Source: Pradoshia eiseniae (GTDB lineage Bacteria > Bacillota > Bacilli > Bacillales > Pradoshiaceae). From it: a stretch of DNA of 64,000 nucleotides. Below are positions 1 to 8,475 of the stretch, piece by piece. Where the stretch lies: assembly GCF_002946355.1 (NCBI RefSeq), contig NZ_PKOZ01000004.1:62001-126000 (forward strand), given 5' to 3'. The notes under the pieces are model-generated. The model was given only the letters and a program-made list of their open reading frames with translations, did not search any database and was not told the origin of the DNA. Position 1 is the stretch's first letter, and every line of letters starts with the position of its first letter. A program made the position numbers and the translations under genes.

Positions 1-937
1 CTCCTGTCGCTGCCAATAGTATCCGTTTATACGTTCCTTTTTTCATCTCATTCAATAAATGGCCGTAAAGGACCGTCGCCGAACAGCCAGCCCCGCTGCC
101 GCCTGATTGCACGTTCTGATCATCCTTATACAGCATGAGACCGCAATCACGAAACTGACCATCCTTTAATTTCAGTCCCTTTTGCTCAAGCAAATCAAGC
201 GCGGTCGCCTGACCGATTTTGCCGAGGTCGCCAGTCACGATTAAATCATAATGATCCGGCTTTAAGTTAAAATCATTGAAATGGGCAGAGATGGTATCTG
301 CCGCAGCCGGCGCCATCGCCCCTCCCATATTAAACGGGTCTGTCATGCCTAAATCAATCACTTTCCCGATTGTGGCGCTTTTGACGACAATTTGGTTCTT
401 GGCTGCATTCTTATTTTGCTCAAGCAATGCGGTTCCTGCACCGGTTACAGTCCACTGAGCGGTCGGCGGCTTTTGCCCGCCATATTCAGTCGGATAGCGG
501 AATTGCTTCTCAATAGCGGCGTTATGACTTGAAGCTCCCGTCAATACCTTTTCAGCTCCGCGATAATTAACGATAAAGGCTGCCAGGGCAAGTCCTTCCA
601 TTGATGTGGAACATGCCCCGAATAAGCCTATGTATGGAATCGCCAATTTCCTTGCTGCAAAGCTCGTCGGTGTAATTTGATTCACTAAATCTCCTGCAAA
701 TAAAAATTGGATGTCCTCATTCTTTAAGCCTTTCTTCTCAATCGCACACCCTGCTGCTTCTTCAAGCAGGACACGATGGGCTTTCTCATAGGAATCTTCC
801 TTTAGCCATAAATCATCATGGATAATGTCAAAATCATCCCTAAGATTCCCTTGACCTTCAAAGGGGCCTACGCTGACGCCCGTGGATGTAATCACAGGCT
901 GATTCTGAAAAACCCAAGATTGTTTGCCACTCAGCAT
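1..937 (-). CDS. spoVAD: Stage V sporulation protein AD (partial, C-terminus beyond left edge)
   Basis: SpoVAD belongs to the SpoVA channel that moves Ca-dipicolinate across the inner spore membrane during sporulation and germination. The 312 codons seen start MLSGKQSWVFQNQP and contain the thiolase/ketosynthase-like fold typical of the protein, including FGACSTSMEGLALA, TGAGTALLEQ, DPFNMGGAMAPAA and GGSGAGCSATVLYGHLL. The family is about 338 residues, so roughly the last 25 are outside the window. The ATG follows a GGAGGG site and lies 2 bp after the spoVAC stop, showing translational coupling. Family and role are known; the identification rests on sequence and on the adjacent spoVAC. Confidence 0.95.
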   Translation of the reverse strand, partial: MLSGKQSWVFQNQPVITSTGVSVGPFEGQGNLRDDFDIIHDDLWLKEDSYEKAHRVLLEEAAGCAIEKKGLKNEDIQFLFAGDLVNQITPTSFAARKLAIPYIGLFGACSTSMEGLALAAFIVNYRGAEKVLTGASSHNAAIEKQFRYPTEYGGQKPPTAQWTVTGAGTALLEQNKNAAKNQIVVKSATIGKVIDLGMTDPFNMGGAMAPAAADTISAHFNDFNLKPDHYDLIVTGDLGKIGQATALDLLEQKGLKLKDGQFRDCGLMLYKDDQNVQSGGSGAGCSATVLYGHLLNEMKKGTYKRILLAATG

Positions 938-939
938 AA

Positions 940-1410
940 TTACCCTCCTATTATCATTTGATATATTTGTTTAATCAGGGCGATGACAAAGGCAGAGAAA
1001 ACCCCGAAAACAATAACGGACCCGGCCAATTTGAATATATTGCTTCCAACTCCAAGGACGAGCCCCTCTGTCCGATGCTCAATTGCAGCTGATATGACCG
1101 AGTTCCCGAAACCTGTCACCGGAACGGCACTGCCTGCGCCTGCAAATTGGCCAATCCGGTCATACACCCCAAATCCCGTCAATAGCATTGCTATAAAGAT
1201 CATCGTTGCAACAGTCGGATTACCCGCTGTCTGCTCTGTAAAATTAAAGAAAAAGATATAAAAGTACGTAATAAGCTGTCCAACAAGGCAGAAGCAGCCC
1301 CCTACCCAAAAAGCCTTCAGACAATTCTTTAAAACCGGACGCTTTGTTTCATACTTTTGCTCTAATTGTTCATATTGTTTCTGCTCAGGTGTCTTATTGT
1401 TTTTTGCCAC
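940..1410 (-). CDS. spoVAC: Stage V sporulation protein AC, GTG start
   Basis: Integral membrane component of the SpoVA dipicolinate channel of the inner spore membrane; the B. subtilis protein is known to behave as a mechanosensitive channel. 156 residues with a charged N-terminus (KTPEQKQYEQLEQKYETKRP) followed by hydrophobic segments at about 33-55, 66-84 and 128-152. The signature NPTVATMIFIAMLLTGFGVYDRIGQFAGAGSAVPVTGFGNS is split here only for description at residues 64-104; its core GFGVYDRIGQFAGAGSAVPV is near-identical to B. subtilis SpoVAC. Translation starts at GTG. It is the second gene of a lipoprotein-spoVAC-spoVAD operon, probably forespore expressed. Confidence 0.95.
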   Translation of the reverse strand: MAKNNKTPEQKQYEQLEQKYETKRPVLKNCLKAFWVGGCFCLVGQLITYFYIFFFNFTEQTAGNPTVATMIFIAMLLTGFGVYDRIGQFAGAGSAVPVTGFGNSVISAAIEHRTEGLVLGVGSNIFKLAGSVIVFGVFSAFVIALIKQIYQMIIGG

Positions 1411-1423
1411 TTATATCACCTAC

Positions 1424-1894
1424 CTATGTCATTTCTTTTTCTAGATCCATAATTTTCCCAAACCATTTCTTCGCTTTCTCTTTCGGATAGCCTTTATCCT
1501 GGACCTGAACAATCAATTCAACGACTTCAAGAAATATTTTCATATCACTTGAGATGACGATGTCATATCCTTTGAATTTCTTGTTAAGATCCTTCGTTAA
1601 ATCCTTATCAATGGATGCCATCTTGAAGCGTTTCATATGCTTCACTTTATAGGCAACCAAAATTTCCTTGCCCTTTTGCACGACGGCCACATCATAAATT
1701 TCATCATGATCAGCAACCGTCTTCTTAATTTTTTCAAGCGGTGCTTCCTTATTTCCGCCTAAATAGACAGGCTCCATATCCACTGAGGAAATGAGCGATC
1801 GAATTGCTTCCTTGCTGCTCGAATCGCCTGCACATCCCCCTAAAAGAACGACGAATAGAAGCATAGATATGGATACCATATAGATTTTCCTCAT
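1424..1894 (-). CDS. YhcN/YlaJ-type sporulation lipoprotein
   Basis: A 156-residue predicted lipoprotein. The signal peptide MRKIYMVSISMLLFVVLLGGC has a lipobox LGGC with the lipidated Cys at residue 21. The mature part has the YhcN/YlaJ layout: an alternating charged/hydrophobic domain (EKIKKTVADHDEIYDVAVVQKGKEILV, about 53-80) followed by KVKHMKRFKMASIDKDLTKDLNK. Such proteins are found in the inner spore membrane, often beside spoVA genes, and their biochemical role is not settled. It is the promoter-proximal gene, 13 bp before spoVAC. ATG is preceded by AGGGGTG. An in-frame ATG at codon 6 also has a GAGG behind it but would remove the positive charges of the signal peptide. Confidence 0.75.
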   Translation of the reverse strand: MRKIYMVSISMLLFVVLLGGCAGDSSSKEAIRSLISSVDMEPVYLGGNKEAPLEKIKKTVADHDEIYDVAVVQKGKEILVAYKVKHMKRFKMASIDKDLTKDLNKKFKGYDIVISSDMKIFLEVVELIVQVQDKGYPKEKAKKWFGKIMDLEKEMT

Positions 1895-1970
1895 ATTTTC
1901 ACCCCTACTATAAAACTCACTCGATGTTATTCTTTGCTCGATTTGACATTTTATCCGCCTTGCTTACAAT

Positions 1971-2003
1971 AAAGAAACCGCCGCATATGCGACGGTTTCT
2001 TTA
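1971..2003 (-). terminator. Intrinsic terminator of the 37-residue gene
   Basis: Perfect arms AAAGAAACCG (1971-1980) and CGGTTTCTTT (1993-2002) enclose a loop that itself holds the palindrome CGCATATGCG. The stop codon of the small gene lies inside the right arm. Both ends are A/T-rich, so it may work in both directions, but the upstream minus-strand gene is the natural client. Confidence 0.7.
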
Positions 2004-2114
2004 TTTATGTTTATTGGCTGCAGACTTTTTCCATTTTCCGCAGCCGCACCCCTTCTTCTTTGCCACTGTGGTTTCTACTTTAGGTAACGGCTTGAGTTTT
2101 CTTTTTTCCTTCAC
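2001..2114 (-). CDS. Small Lys-rich Gly/Cys protein, GTG start, probably spore mother-cell expressed
   Basis: Unrecognised 37-residue protein: MKEKRKLKPLPKVETTVAKK then KGCGCGKWKKSAANKHK. It is very basic (13 Lys) with a central GCGCG motif that could bind metal or form disulphides. Support: GTG preceded by AAAGGGGG at proper distance; a terminator immediately at its stop; a SigK-type promoter (2148-2176) pointing into it; and position directly after cotO. This set of signals makes it more convincing than length alone. A spore coat or cortex-associated role is inferred from the promoter and neighbours, not shown. Confidence 0.6.
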   Translation of the reverse strand: MKEKRKLKPLPKVETTVAKKKGCGCGKWKKSAANKHK

Positions 2115-2147
2115 TATTTGGGTCCCCCTTTGTTTCTCATGTTGATA

Positions 2148-2176
2148 TACATTATGAAACAAGGAGGAGGTTTGTC
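2148..2176 (-). promoter_or_regulatory. SigK-type promoter
   Basis: On the minus strand a -35 element GACA (2176-2173) and a -10 element CATAATGTA (2156-2148) are separated by 17 bp between AC and CATA. This matches the known SigK consensus AC-N16/17-CATAnnnTA exactly in the -10 box. It lies between cotO and the 37-residue gene, about 35 bp before its ribosome site. Confidence 0.5.
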
Positions 2177-2216
2177 TATTATAAATGTCTATCCGAATTA
2201 TTTGACTTATCCATCC

Positions 2217-2732
2217 TTAAAAACGAATGATTTTAATGCCTTTAATTTGTCTGATTGGGTGCTTGATCCACTTCTTTCCGAAAGCAACCTTAATATAAAC
2301 AAATTCTCCCTTTACCTTTTCAACTGTTCCTCTTAATTTCTTCTCATCAATTAAAAAATCACAGATTGGACGAGGCATCAAGGAAGGAATTTGAGCTAAA
2401 TAACGAACCAATTGCTCCTTCGTCATATCTTCAAGTTTCTTTCGCTTTGTCCCATTATAGGAAGAGGCGGCTTGGTCCGCATCCAGTAATTCTATATCTT
2501 CATCCTTCTTCTTATCTAAGCCGAAACTAAGCACTGGCGGAGGCTCCATTCCTTCCTTCGCTTCTGGCCGATTCCTGTCCTTAGCTTGTTCCATCATCTC
2601 CTTTTCCGCCAAATTCGTAAAAAAATCATCTATCTCCACTATTTCTTCTTCCATTATGCGTAATTTTAATTGTTCCTTATCAAGCCAGGCATTGACTGGC
2701 AGCATCTCTTCCCGCTCATCCCTCTTGTTCAT
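2217..2732 (-). CDS. cotO: Spore coat protein CotO family
   Basis: A 171-residue protein whose C-terminal third has the CotO (YjbX) pattern: KKLEDMTKEQLVRYLAQIP (about 97-115), then SLMPRPICDFLIDEKKLRGTV and a basic beta-rich end (YIKVAFGKKWIKHPIRQIKGIKIIRF). The N-terminal two thirds are acidic and low-complexity (MMEQAKDRNRPEAKEGMEPPP). CotO is a morphogenetic outer-coat/encasement protein made in the mother cell. B. subtilis CotO is longer (about 227), and the N-terminal part is the variable one. In B. subtilis cotO adjoins fabI; here the dipeptide transporter operon sits between them. ATG follows AGGAGGG. Confidence 0.75.
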   Translation of the reverse strand: MNKRDEREEMLPVNAWLDKEQLKLRIMEEEIVEIDDFFTNLAEKEMMEQAKDRNRPEAKEGMEPPPVLSFGLDKKKDEDIELLDADQAASSYNGTKRKKLEDMTKEQLVRYLAQIPSLMPRPICDFLIDEKKLRGTVEKVKGEFVYIKVAFGKKWIKHPIRQIKGIKIIRF

Positions 2733-2767
2733 CCTAAACCCTCCTGACCCGCAAACTCTACCTACTC

Positions 2768-2795
2768 ATTCATATGCGAGAACTGCCGGGAATAT
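2768..2795 (-). promoter_or_regulatory. SigE-like promoter candidate for cotO
   Basis: Minus strand ATATT (2795-2791), 14 bp, then CATATGAAT (2776-2768). The known SigE consensus is ATATT-N14-CATAcAnT, so the -10 has two departures. It lies 36 bp before the cotO start and after the terminator of the transporter operon. Weak by itself; mother-cell expression of cotO is established in B. subtilis. Confidence 0.35.
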
Positions 2796-2810
2796 TTCAC
2801 GCCGTGCACA

Positions 2811-2851
2811 CACAAAAAAGCGCCTCGCATGTAAACAACATGAACGAGGCG
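2811..2851 (-). terminator. Terminator of the dipeptide transporter operon
   Basis: CGCCTCG-CATGT (2821-2832) pairs with ACATG..CGAGGCG (2838-2851); read on the minus strand it is followed by CTTTTTTG. It separates the last permease gene from cotO. Confidence 0.85.
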
Positions 2852-2862
2852 ACATATCTGCT

Positions 2863-3753
2863 TTATTGCTGCTTCATTTTCGGATCGAGAGCATCCCTAA
2901 GACCATCTCCCAAAAGGTTAAACCCTAGAACAGTCAACATGATGGCAAGCCCCGGGAAAAAGAGCGTTCCCGGCGCTTGGACGAGGTATCCCTTCGCATC
3001 CGCCAGCATTTTGCCCCATTCAGGGGTTGGTGCTTGCGCTCCAAGACCGAGGAAACCAAGCGCTGCCGCTTCGATAATGGCAGTCGCAATCGCCAATGTC
3101 CCTTGAACGATAATTGGGGTGATACTATTAGGCAGGACATGATGGAAGATAATTCGTCCATCCGACATACCAATGGCATTCGCTGCCAATATGTATTCCT
3201 CCTGCTTCACACTCAATACCCTCGAACGGATTAATCGACCGAAATTCGGAATATTAATGACCGCAATCGCAATCAAGGCATTTTGAAGAGAAGGTCCTAG
3301 AATAGACACAATCGCAATCGCGAGCAAAATGCTCGGAAATGCGAGCAAGATATCAAAGAACCGAGAGATAATTGTATCAATCAAGCCCCCATAGTATCCT
3401 GCGATTAAGCCAAGCAATGCGCCAATTATGACTGAGCCAAGAACGGAAAAGAACCCAACCCAAAGTGAAATCCTTGCTCCATGTATGACTCGGGAAAGGA
3501 TGTCCCTTCCAAAGTCATCCGTTCCGAACCAATTATCTGCTGATGGAGGCAGCAAACGTTTACTTAAATCCTGCTCATTAATACCATATGGAGCTATGAG
3601 GGGGGCAAATATCGCAAGTAATACGAAAAAGGTGACAATGCCGAGACCAACTAGCGCCAAACGGTTTCTCTTGAATATCACCCAAGCCTCAAGCCAGGGG
3701 GATTTTGGTTTAGTGTCAAGCTGCAATTCGGTATTTCTAGCCAACTCCGCCAC
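2863..3753 (-). CDS. Dipeptide ABC transporter permease, DppC-type, GTG start
   Basis: One of two membrane subunits of a dipeptide/oligopeptide importer. 296 residues: N-terminal OppC_N segment with first membrane helix (about 29-52, LALVGLGIVTFFVLLAIFAPLIAPYG), the conserved HWFGTDD-like NWFGTDDFGRDILSRV (75-90), then a BPD_transp_1 domain with further helices and the EAA loop EEYILAANAIGMSDGRIIFHHVLPN (about 185-209). It ends DGLRDALDPKMKQQ, standard for DppC/AppC. Last gene of the operon, 16 bp after the DppB-type gene. GTG start after AGAGGATG. Homologue by position of B. subtilis appC. Confidence 0.93.
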   Translation of the reverse strand: MAELARNTELQLDTKPKSPWLEAWVIFKRNRLALVGLGIVTFFVLLAIFAPLIAPYGINEQDLSKRLLPPSADNWFGTDDFGRDILSRVIHGARISLWVGFFSVLGSVIIGALLGLIAGYYGGLIDTIISRFFDILLAFPSILLAIAIVSILGPSLQNALIAIAVINIPNFGRLIRSRVLSVKQEEYILAANAIGMSDGRIIFHHVLPNSITPIIVQGTLAIATAIIEAAALGFLGLGAQAPTPEWGKMLADAKGYLVQAPGTLFFPGLAIMLTVLGFNLLGDGLRDALDPKMKQQ

Positions 3754-3769
3754 TTTAGGTTCACATCCT

Positions 3770-4777
3770 CTATTTGGAGTATTTTATTCTCGGATCAACT
3801 AAAGCATAGAGAAGATCGACGATTAAATTGATAAACACAAAAGCCGTTGCAATCAATAGGATTCCTGATTGAATGACAGGATAATCACGATAATTTATCG
3901 CATCATATAGATATCTTCCAATCCCTGGCCAAGCAAAAATGGTCTCAGTCAGAATCGCCCCTCCAAGCAGGAGGCCTGTCTGCAAGCCAATAACCGTCAA
4001 GACAGGGATAAAGGCATTTTTCAAGGAGTGCTTGTACACCACCCAAAACATGCTGACCCCTTTCGCCCTAGCCGTGCGGATGAAGTCTGATTTCATCACT
4101 TCAAGCATCGTGGAACGCGTCATTCTGGCAATGATGGCCATCGGAATGGTCGCCAACGCAATGCTTGGCAAAATTAAATGCTTAACGGCAGTGATAAATT
4201 GACCGAAATTCCCTTGTATTAATGTATCAATTAAATAGAGATTGGTGATGGAGTCAATTGGATCTCGGATATTCTCTCTCCCAGAGGTAGGGAGCCAGCC
4301 TAATTGGATGGAGAACGCCCATTGCTCCATCAGTCCCAGCCAAAATATTGGCATTGACACACCAATCAATGCCAATACCATCGCCAAGTAATCAAACCAT
4401 GAATTTGAAAACCATGCACTGATAATTCCGGCATTTACGCCAATAAATACTGCAAGCAGCATGGCGACAAACGTCAATTCCAGCGTCGCTGCAATATAGG
4501 GCCAAACCTCTTCCATAATTGGTGTTTTCGTTCTCAAAGAGGTTCCTAGATCTCCTGAGAATAATTGTTTCAGATAGTCGAAATATTGAATATACCAAGG
4601 CCGATCCAGCCCAAGCTCCTTCGTCAAGCTGGCAATCGCATCTGCCGTTGCCCTTTGGCCGAGGATAACCTGTGCCGGGTCACCTGGTATCGCCCGTACG
4701 ATCGCAAAGACGATAATAGTCATGCCAATCAAAACCGGTATTACGGATAATAATCTCCTGATCGTGTAAGATAGCAT
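3770..4777 (-). CDS. Dipeptide ABC transporter permease, DppB-type
   Basis: Partner membrane subunit of the same importer. 335 residues with six predicted membrane helices, starting MLSYTIRRLLSVIPVLIGMTIIVFAIVRAIPGDPAQVILGQ, the hallmark of DppB/OppB permeases. The EAA loop is at about residues 227-250 (DFIRTARAKGVSMFWVVYKHSLKNAF), and the end is DLLYALVDPRIKYSK. ATG is preceded by GGAGG. It follows the binding-protein gene and precedes the DppC-type gene, the order of the Bacillus appDFABC operon. Confidence 0.93.
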   Translation of the reverse strand: MLSYTIRRLLSVIPVLIGMTIIVFAIVRAIPGDPAQVILGQRATADAIASLTKELGLDRPWYIQYFDYLKQLFSGDLGTSLRTKTPIMEEVWPYIAATLELTFVAMLLAVFIGVNAGIISAWFSNSWFDYLAMVLALIGVSMPIFWLGLMEQWAFSIQLGWLPTSGRENIRDPIDSITNLYLIDTLIQGNFGQFITAVKHLILPSIALATIPMAIIARMTRSTMLEVMKSDFIRTARAKGVSMFWVVYKHSLKNAFIPVLTVIGLQTGLLLGGAILTETIFAWPGIGRYLYDAINYRDYPVIQSGILLIATAFVFINLIVDLLYALVDPRIKYSK

Positions 4778-4854
4778 GTCGCTTTACCTCCATAATGAAA
4801 GGGGCAGCCCCATAATATCATCTTGCTTATCGGGTGCCCCTTCCTCATAAACTT

Positions 4855-6462
4855 TTACTTAAACTCTACGTTTTTGAAGTAGTCAGAGCCTGTTGGATGC
4901 GGCACGAAGCCGGACACATCAGCTGTTGCTGCCAATAGAGGCGTAGAGTGAACGAGCGGAATCCATGGAGCATCTTCGTGAATGATTTCTTGCGCTTGTT
5001 TATATAATGCATTCCGTTTTTCTTGATCAACCTCTGTTTGTGCCTCAATCAAGACATCATGAAGCTTATCATTAGCATAATAAGAATAGTTGTTGGATCC
5101 GATTGAATCCTTATCTAGCAATGTGTAAAGGAAGTTATCCGGGTCTCCATTGTCACCAGTCCATCCGAGCATGTAAGCCGGATAATCCCCAGCAGCCGCC
5201 TGGTCAAGATAAGTTGCCCAGTCAACCGTTTTGATTTCCACATCTACGCCAATTTTGCCCCAGCTTTCTTGGATTACCTGTGCAATTTTATTGCCTTCTG
5301 GGATATATGGACGTGCTACCGGAATCGCCCATAGCTCTGATTTGAATCCATCCGGATAGCCTGCTTCAGCAAGCAATTTCTTGGCTTTGTCCAAGTCATA
5401 CTCATAGTCGGAGATCTCATCATTGTAGCCCTCGATTGAATCAGGCATCGGGTTCTTCGCCGGGACGGCCAAGCCTGAATAGAAGGAATCAATAATCGCT
5501 TGTTTGTCAACGGCATGACTTAAAGCCTGACGTACTTTTGCATTGTCATATGGTTTTTTCGTCACATTAAAGCCAAGGTAGCCAACGTTCATGGAAGGAC
5601 GCTCAATGGCTTGAAGATTGCTGTCCGATTTAATCTTTTCCAAGTCAGTCGGGTTCACGCCGTCCATCAAATCAATCTCACCAGTGGACAAGGCATTTAA
5701 TCTAGCCGAGTTATCAGGGATAACCTTAAAGATTAATTGATTCAATTTTGGCTGACCATCAACATAATAGTCTTCATTCTTCTCTAGAACGATGCTATCA
5801 TTTGCTTTCCACTCGGCAAATTTGAATGGACCTGTTCCAACAGGGTTTTTGCTGAAATTGTCATCGCCTTGTTCCTTAAGTGCTGTAGGGCTTGCAATTC
5901 CAAAGCAGCTCATCGCCAGGTTTTTCAAGAATGGCGCTTGCGGTCGATTCAATGTGAACACAACTGTGTATTCATCCTCTGCTTTCACTTCTTTGATTAC
6001 ATGACCTTCATCCCCTTTATAACCACCAAACATGGAGTAGTAAGGGAACTGCTCATCATTACCGTTCATCCAACGCTCAAAGTTAAAGACTACCGCCTCA
6101 GCATTGAAATCAGTGCCATCATGGAACTTAACGTCTTCACGAAGCTTGAGCGTGTAAGTCAAACCATCTTCAGAAGCTTCCCATTTCTCGGCAAGCCCAG
6201 GATGCAGAGTTGTATCCTGCTCTCCATAAGTCAATAACGTTTCAAAAATATTGATTGTTACTTTATAAGATTCCCCTTCAGTTGTCGTTATCGGGTCAAG
6301 AGATGTCGAATCCCCTCCACGGCCATATACGAGCGAATCTTTCTTACTGCCGCTTTCGCCGTTTTCACTTGATCCTCCTGTTTCCTCATTGCCCGAACAG
6401 GCGGCAAGGAACACACTGGCAATCATAATGCTTACCATGGCTAGCAATAACTTCTTTTTCAT
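4855..6462 (-). CDS. Dipeptide-binding lipoprotein, DppA-type (SBP family 5)
   Basis: Extracellular substrate-binding lipoprotein of the importer. 535 residues; signal peptide MKKKLLLAMVSIMIASVFLAAC with lipobox LAAC and lipidated Cys22. The mature protein has the SBP_bac_5 fold: NIFETLLTYG, HPGLAEKWEASEDGLTYTLKL, VKFHDGTDFNAEAVVFNFERW, NPVGTGPFKFAEW. Several blocks match Gram-negative DppA rather than Bacillus AppA: PSMNVGYLGFNVTKKPYDN, MLGWTGDNGDPDNFLYTLL and the YFKNVEF end. The operon order is that of app, so this is an App-position operon with a DppA-type binder; substrate (dipeptides, possibly haem as for E. coli DppA) is inference. Unlike oppA it is preceded by the two ATPase genes. 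Confidence 0.92.
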   Translation of the reverse strand: MKKKLLLAMVSIMIASVFLAACSGNEETGGSSENGESGSKKDSLVYGRGGDSTSLDPITTTEGESYKVTINIFETLLTYGEQDTTLHPGLAEKWEASEDGLTYTLKLREDVKFHDGTDFNAEAVVFNFERWMNGNDEQFPYYSMFGGYKGDEGHVIKEVKAEDEYTVVFTLNRPQAPFLKNLAMSCFGIASPTALKEQGDDNFSKNPVGTGPFKFAEWKANDSIVLEKNEDYYVDGQPKLNQLIFKVIPDNSARLNALSTGEIDLMDGVNPTDLEKIKSDSNLQAIERPSMNVGYLGFNVTKKPYDNAKVRQALSHAVDKQAIIDSFYSGLAVPAKNPMPDSIEGYNDEISDYEYDLDKAKKLLAEAGYPDGFKSELWAIPVARPYIPEGNKIAQVIQESWGKIGVDVEIKTVDWATYLDQAAAGDYPAYMLGWTGDNGDPDNFLYTLLDKDSIGSNNYSYYANDKLHDVLIEAQTEVDQEKRNALYKQAQEIIHEDAPWIPLVHSTPLLAATADVSGFVPHPTGSDYFKNVEFK

Positions 6463-6476
6463 TAAATGCGAACCCC

Positions 6477-7478
6477 CTATTTTATCATTTTATTATCATT
6501 GCTGATGGCATCATCATATAGATGGCATGCAGCATAATGACCTCTCTCTATTTCCTGATAGACAGGAATGACAGACTTGCAGGCATCCATCGCATAGGCG
6601 CAGCGGGTGTGAAATGGGCATCCGCTAGGCGGGTTTGATGCACTTGGTATATCGCCCGTAAGTTCTATCCTCTCTCTTTTAATATCCGGGTCTGGTATCG
6701 GGACGGACGCTAAAAGAGCCTTAGTATACGGGTGAAGCGGATTCGTATATAACTCTTCACTATTCGCCATTTCAACCAATTTCCCTAAATACATGACTCC
6801 GACTCGATCACTAATATGCCGGACAACCCCAAGATCATGTGCGATAAATATATAGGTCAGACCGAATTCAGTCTGGATATCCTTAAGCAGATTTAATACC
6901 TGAGCTTGAATAGATACGTCTAACGCCGAAACTGGCTCATCGGCAATAATTAATTTCGGTTTCGTCATCAAGGCGCGCGCTATTCCGATTCTTTGACGCT
7001 GCCCGCCGCTGAATTGATGAGGATAACGGTCCAAATGATATGTACTTAGCCCAACAACATCCATCATTTCCCGGATGCGCTTTCTTCTCTCTTCTTTATT
7101 GCCTACGCCATGAACAATCAGCGGTTCTTCTAAGATTTTCTTTACAGTATGGCGGGGATTTAAGGAAGCATACGGATCCTGAAATACCATTTGGATATCA
7201 CGCCGCACTGCCTTTAACTCACTTTTCGACATTTTCATGATTTCCTTGTCCTCAAAGACGATGCTTCCATCAGTTGGATCAATCAGTCTCATGAGCAGGC
7301 GCCCGGTCGTCGATTTACCGCATCCGCTCTCACCCACAATCCCAAGCGTTTCTCCCTTTCTTACGTAAAAGGAAACATCATCAACCGCCTTAACTTCTCC
7401 TTGCTTGCGGCCGAGAATTCCTCCATTTATCGGGAAATACTTCTTTAAGCCGTTAACCTTTAACAACTGCTCCGCCAT
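6477..7478 (-). CDS. Dipeptide ABC transporter ATP-binding protein, DppF-type
   Basis: Cytoplasmic ATPase of the importer, 333 residues. Walker [12 protein letters not shown] (about 50-60), Q-loop [12 protein letters not shown] (99-110), ABC signature [15 protein letters not shown] (about 154-168), Walker [15 protein letters not shown] and H-loop FIAHDLGVV. The C-terminal oligo_HPY domain keeps four cysteines ([17 protein letters not shown] ... AACHLY), the pattern linked in this family to Fe-S binding. Its start overlaps the end of the DppD-type gene by 26 bp, indicating coupling. Confidence 0.93.
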   Translation of the reverse strand: MAEQLLKVNGLKKYFPINGGILGRKQGEVKAVDDVSFYVRKGETLGIVGESGCGKSTTGRLLMRLIDPTDGSIVFEDKEIMKMSKSELKAVRRDIQMVFQDPYASLNPRHTVKKILEEPLIVHGVGNKEERRKRIREMMDVVGLSTYHLDRYPHQFSGGQRQRIGIARALMTKPKLIIADEPVSALDVSIQAQVLNLLKDIQTEFGLTYIFIAHDLGVVRHISDRVGVMYLGKLVEMANSEELYTNPLHPYTKALLASVPIPDPDIKRERIELTGDIPSASNPPSGCPFHTRCAYAMDACKSVIPVYQEIERGHYAACHLYDDAISNDNKMIK

Positions 7479-8475
7479 GTGCAGCTTCCCCTCCCTCTCC
7501 TTGATATAGCAGGCATCTCACCATCTGGCCTTCAGACGAGACTTTTTGTAATGCCGGGGATACGGTACCGCATGCGGGGATGGCATATTCACAGCGCGGT
7601 GCAAAGACACAGCCATTATCAATCGTTCCTGGTTTTGGCACATTTCCCGGTATCGAATACAGCTTGCTGTCCTTTTGGCGAATATCCGGAACAGACTTAA
7701 GCAGCCCCTTTGTATATGGATGCTTAGGGTTCTTGAAAATATCGCGGACACTGCCCTTCTCTACAATTTTGCCGGCATACATAACAAGCACCCGGTCACA
7801 TACCTCAGCAACTACCCCAAGGTCATGGGTAATAAGAATAATCGATGTATCTGTCTTCTCATTCAAATCCTTCATCAATTTTAAAATTTGTGCTTGTATC
7901 GTCACATCAAGGGCCGTCGTCGGCTCATCCGCAATTAATATATTTGGCTGGCAAACCATGGACATGGCAATCATGACCCTTTGCCTCATACCGCCTGAAA
8001 GCTCGTGCGGATAATTCTTCATCATGCTCTCTGCCCTAGGCAAGCCAACCAGCTTCAGCATGGCCACACATTCAGCAAAGGCTTTTTTCTTATTCGTTTC
8101 ATGGTGGAGCCTATATGCTTCCGTCATCTGCTGCCCAACCGTAAACAATGGATTTAAAGACGTCATCGGTTCCTGAAATATCATCGAAATTTGATTGCCC
8201 CGAATCTTCCTCATCTTCGTATCCGACAATTCAAGCAAATTTTCGCCATTAAATATGACTGAAGAAGCAGGATCAACGATAGCCGGCGGCTTAGGCAATA
8301 GACCCATGATTGATAATGAAGTCAAGCTCTTACCGCTGCCTGATTCTCCAACGATTCCAAGGATTTCCCCCTTATTTAGCTGAAAATTAACATTCTCAAC
8401 AGCCGGGACTTCTTTCCCGTCTGCCCGAAAGGAGATTGTCAAATCTTGTACATCTAAGACTACAGAGTTCCCCAA
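7453..8475 (-). CDS. Dipeptide ABC transporter ATP-binding protein, DppD-type, TTG start
   Basis: First gene of the operon; second ATPase of the heterodimer. 340 residues. Walker [12 protein letters not shown] (about 43-53), Q-loop [12 protein letters not shown], signature [15 protein letters not shown], Walker [16 protein letters not shown]-loop [12 protein letters not shown]. The C-terminal domain has [19 protein letters not shown] and a later RCLLY, again a four-cysteine set. TTG start with GCAGGAGGG 6 bp upstream. ATPases-binding protein-permeases is the gene order of Bacillus appDFABC. Confidence 0.93.
   Translation of the reverse strand: MGNSVVLDVQDLTISFRADGKEVPAVENVNFQLNKGEILGIVGESGSGKSLTSLSIMGLLPKPPAIVDPASSVIFNGENLLELSDTKMRKIRGNQISMIFQEPMTSLNPLFTVGQQMTEAYRLHHETNKKKAFAECVAMLKLVGLPRAESMMKNYPHELSGGMRQRVMIAMSMVCQPNILIADEPTTALDVTIQAQILKLMKDLNEKTDTSIILITHDLGVVAEVCDRVLVMYAGKIVEKGSVRDIFKNPKHPYTKGLLKSVPDIRQKDSKLYSIPGNVPKPGTIDNGCVFAPRCEYAIPACGTVSPALQKVSSEGQMVRCLLYQGEGGEAAHGGAVVKG

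Noticed and set aside
276-458. Plus-strand frame in the first 500 bp
   Set aside because: Antisense to spoVAD, whose conserved motifs are clear on the minus strand.
1906-1933. SigG-like promoter before the lipoprotein gene (AGAATA, 15 bp, TATAGTA)
   Set aside because: The start would fall inside the ribosome site, leaving almost no leader, and the -10 lacks the leading C. Forespore expression is likely from family knowledge, but this exact site is not convincing.
2118-2336. Plus-strand frame with AAGGAGGAGG inside
   Set aside because: It is antisense to the end of cotO, the purine run is badly spaced from any ATG, and the product has no recognisable feature.
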